This document shows, piece by piece, positions 4,951 to 7,041 of a DNA stretch of 7,041 bases. Numbering within the stretch: position 1 is the first letter of the stretch; each line of letters starts with the position of its first letter. Made by a program: the position numbers and the translations under genes. The stretch spans positions 1 through 7,041 of the forward strand of contig QIGM01000184.1 of assembly GCA_003230795.1 (NCBI GenBank). Direction: 5' to 3'. The notes beneath the pieces were generated by a model. It saw nothing but the letters and a program-made list of their open reading frames with translations, did no database searches and was not told the origin of the DNA. This stretch comes from a bacterium (GTDB lineage: Bacteria; Bdellovibrionota_C; UBA2361; SZUA-149).

Positions 4951-6867
4951 TTAGTAGACGTTGCTGTCGCTTTCGAGCATCAGCAGACTCAGTTCATCTT
5001 GTGCAATTTCATTCTCAGGGTCGAGCTCAAGAGCCTTAGTGAAAGAGAATCTCGCATCGTTTGATTTACCGATCTCTGAATACACTCGTCCCATTTCGAT
5101 GTGATACACCGGTTCTTTCGGGCAGAGGCGCAGTGCTCGGCGATAGTAGAACATCTTATCAGCTTCAGAAGTTGCGTTTCTAGCACGTTCAGCTTCGGTC
5201 TCACCTTCGATGCAATTAGTATCTTTAGGCATCAGCGGCTCGTCTGTATCAGCACTCTTGACGATTTTCACCACCGGCATGCTTCCTTCTACTTCTTCGG
5301 CAACGCCTATTACCTCTGCCTTTTTCGCCACTACTTTCTTCTTTTCCTTCTCGGGAGTGTACTGCTTCGCTTTCAGCGAAGGCTTACGCTTCTCAAGATC
5401 TCCAAGGCGCACACCGCTTGATGGCAGAGCCGCAAGCTCGAGCGCTTTCTGCGACTGCGCAGGTCGGCTTGCAAGCGGTAGCTCATCAGAAAGCGACCCA
5501 GTTGGTAGAGATGGTGTTACAGAAGCAGCGGAACGCAGCGACGCTTTAGCAATACGTGCCCTCGGCGCACTATCTATTTCTTTACCCAATTCAATAGTAG
5601 GCATTCTACGCGCGATTTTACCTTTTCCAGGATTAATCAAGCGCTTCCCTTTTCCTAAACGAATCGACTTCTGTACAGGAGCCTCAGTGCTTACAGCAGG
5701 AGAAGGAAGTGAAGTCGTTATTTTCGCTGGACCTGAAGGTGATGGGGTAACGATAGGAGGCTCCATGGAAGCGGCTCCGAAAGACTTCACCTTCATTGCA
5801 GGCGCCCGTTCAATAGCCGGTTCTTCAATTACCGGCTCGGGAAGAGCTTGCACAGGCAGCTCATCAACCGCATCTATTCTTGCTATCTCTTGACCTTGAA
5901 ACTCGTTCGCATCTATTGCCGCAACTTGATTCGCAGGCGGGAGAGCGGTCTTTCGCGCGTCTTCTACCATCGGCATTAGATCTTGAGATTCAATCTCTGT
6001 TTTAGCCACCCTACCAAAAGCAGCTCCTTGGTAGGGTCCCATACTAGGTAAGCCGGTGTTTTGAGAGCCGGCGTCTGCCCCTGCCATACCTAGGGCAGGG
6101 AATCCCAAACGAGCTCTTACTAATTCGCGAGCTTCCGCACGAAAAATCGCACGCTCTTCTGCCGCGCCACCGAGAAAGACTTCCGCTTTAGGGCTACCCA
6201 CATACTCATCTTGGAACTCTACTCGTTCCACACTCGGACGATTCTTTGCTGGAATCTGAAATTGACCATTAACAAAGCCACCCGCTACTGCACCACTCGT
6301 GGCAGGAGGGAGCATAGGCGCATTTATGCCAGAGGCTTCCTGGCCTTGCCCGGCAGTAGTCGTCTGCGCATCCATTTCTCCCAATTGAAACCTCGCTTCT
6401 GGCTCTGCACGAGGCGCTAGTGCCTCGTATTCATCGCCCATGTTTCTTCGCAACTCGTTTATTTGACGTCCTTGGTCGTCAACAGTGGCGCCTTGCTGTG
6501 CAAGTATTTCTCGTTGCTGGAGAAGTTCTTCGTCTTTTCGCTCGAACTCTCTACCAATAACTCCTCCGGTAAGCGCTCCACCCGCAGCTCCAATTGCAAG
6601 CCCTGGCCCTGCATCTCCCGTGGCTGAACCAATTATTGCTCCTCCCGCTGCTCCAAGCACGGCACCAACAACAGCGCCCGTTTGTGTGGGAGTAAGTTCA
6701 ACATCGGAACTCGCGCCACCAAGCATTGAGCATGCGCCCAGTGAAAACGTAAGCAGTGAGAACGTAAACAGTGAGAACGTGAGCCGACAAACACACACGC
6801 GCGTGAATACGCTGCTGTCTTTATAAGTTCTCGTTGAGATGGTTTCTAAACTGATATTTCGAGCCAC
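4951..6867 (-). CDS. Large lipoprotein: glycine zipper, Pro/Ala-rich region, C-terminal TPR
   Basis: A 638-residue secreted lipoprotein. Seen: a signal peptide of about 45 residues ending in lipobox LGAC (cysteine 46), whose hydrophobic core is three tandem [L/F]TFSL units; a glycine-zipper module (about 62-105), clearly homologous to that of the next gene; a short coiled coil rich in E and Q (108-142); and a long low-complexity segment (about 145-500) rich in Pro, Ala, Ser and Lys, likely disordered. Next come a basic stretch (KEKKKVVAKKAEV, 507-519) and about two TPR motifs (565-625: MFYYRRALRLCPKEP, then DARFSFTKALELDPEN). C551 and C582 could form a disulphide. GTG is the start, with GGGAGG 5 bases before it. 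It is the first gene of the lipoprotein operon. I infer a role as periplasm-spanning scaffold or docking protein. The exact function is not recognised. Confidence 0.85.
   Translation of the reverse strand: MARNISLETISTRTYKDSSVFTRVCVCRLTFSLFTFSLLTFSLGACSMLGGASSDVELTPTQTGAVVGAVLGAAGGAIIGSATGDAGPGLAIGAAGGALTGGVIGREFERKDEELLQQREILAQQGATVDDQGRQINELRRNMGDEYEALAPRAEPEARFQLGEMDAQTTTAGQGQEASGINAPMLPPATSGAVAGGFVNGQFQIPAKNRPSVERVEFQDEYVGSPKAEVFLGGAAEERAIFRAEARELVRARLGFPALGMAGADAGSQNTGLPSMGPYQGAAFGRVAKTEIESQDLMPMVEDARKTALPPANQVAAIDANEFQGQEIARIDAVDELPVQALPEPVIEEPAIERAPAMKVKSFGAASMEPPIVTPSPSGPAKITTSLPSPAVSTEAPVQKSIRLGKGKRLINPGKGKIARRMPTIELGKEIDSAPRARIAKASLRSAASVTPSLPTGSLSDELPLASRPAQSQKALELAALPSSGVRLGDLEKRKPSLKAKQYTPEKEKKKVVAKKAEVIGVAEEVEGSMPVVKIVKSADTDEPLMPKDTNCIEGETEAERARNATSEADKMFYYRRALRLCPKEPVYHIEMGRVYSEIGKSNDARFSFTKALELDPENEIAQDELSLLMLESDSNVY
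6739..6783 (-). repeat. Three tandem 15-bp repeats inside the signal-peptide coding region
   Basis: On the plus strand the unit is CAGTGAGAACGTAAA, with copies at 6739-6753, 6754-6768 and 6769-6783 that differ at one to three positions. Read on the minus strand each copy encodes [L/F]TFSL, so a gain or loss of a copy keeps frame and changes only the length of the hydrophobic core before the lipobox. Confidence 0.9.
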
Positions 6868-7041
6868 TAGTACCTCCCAGGGTTCGCGGGGATGTTAGAA
6901 TTGTAATCGCGCAAATGTGACCACGCGTAGCAAATAGAGTGAAATAGGTATCAGAACCGATTGGGGTAAAGGAAAACCGCTTGTCTCAAATTCGTATAAG
7001 AATAAGGGATTTTACAAGCGTACCCTAACGACGTCGCAGGC
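6868..7041. other. Upstream region of the lipoprotein operon
   Basis: No gene is seen in these 174 bp. Apart from the ribosome binding site, a TACAAT on the minus strand (6905-6900; five of six bases of TATAAT) is about 33 bp before the start codon but has no -35 partner at 16-19 bp. A CGACGTCG palindrome lies at 7029-7036. The operon promoter is probably here but cannot be fixed. Confidence 0.5.
6873..6878 (-). promoter_or_regulatory. Strong ribosome binding site deciding a GTG start
   Basis: On the minus strand GGGAGG lies 5 bases before the GTG at 6867-6865. It is the strongest Shine-Dalgarno sequence in the window and supports the GTG over any internal ATG. Confidence 0.75.

Noticed and set aside
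5210..5893. A 227-codon open frame on the plus strand.
   Set aside because: It lies wholly antisense to the Pro/Ala/Ser-rich part of the large lipoprotein gene. Its Ser/Thr/Ala-rich translation has no domain, and it is explained by codon bias of the real gene.
6900..6905. TACAAT on the minus strand as the -10 element of the lipoprotein operon.
   Set aside because: No -35-like hexamer lies at 16-19 bp and there is no extended -10, so it was kept only as a note.

Overview
The window looks like chromosomal DNA of a diderm (Gram-negative-type) bacterium that is, or descends from, a flagellated lineage. The reasons are a standard full-length FliG rotor protein and two secreted lipoproteins with glycine-zipper modules, one ending in an OmpA peptidoglycan-binding domain. 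Several starts are TTG or GTG. The exact phylum cannot be read from the sequence. I see no transposase, integrase, CRISPR array, tRNA or rRNA.

Layout. (1) Positions 1-578, plus strand: the 3' part of a class I SAM-dependent methyltransferase, cut by the window edge. (2) Positions 579-917: non-coding, with a perfect 13-bp hairpin just after that gene. (3) Positions 918-2173, plus strand: a 76-codon ORF whose last ~30 residues resemble the FliG-binding tail of FliF, followed 20 bp later by fliG. No MS-ring body of FliF and no fliH/fliI follow. (4) Positions 2188-3840, minus strand, convergent with fliG: a 550-residue protein with two methyltransferase folds in tandem. (5) Positions 3841-4228: an intergenic region dense in symmetry. 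It holds a pair of TAATC-NN-GATT dyads, a classical terminator hairpin pointing along the plus strand although no plus-strand gene precedes it, and a 129-bp element with 37-bp inverted arms. (6) Positions 4229-6867, minus strand: a two-gene envelope operon. The promoter-proximal gene encodes a 638-residue lipoprotein (glycine zipper, long Pro/Ala-rich region, C-terminal TPR) and the distal gene a 234-residue glycine-zipper OmpA lipoprotein. (7) Positions 6868-7041: the upstream region of that operon.

How the parts may work together. The two lipoproteins share a homologous N-terminal glycine-zipper module and probably act together at the outer membrane/peptidoglycan interface. The OmpA part would grip the wall and the TPR part would offer a protein-docking surface. 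The FliF-tail-like protein with FliG suggests a split or reduced version of the flagellar MS-ring/C-ring junction, which is the most unusual coding feature. The methyltransferases have no identifiable substrate, and their closeness to fliG may be accidental.
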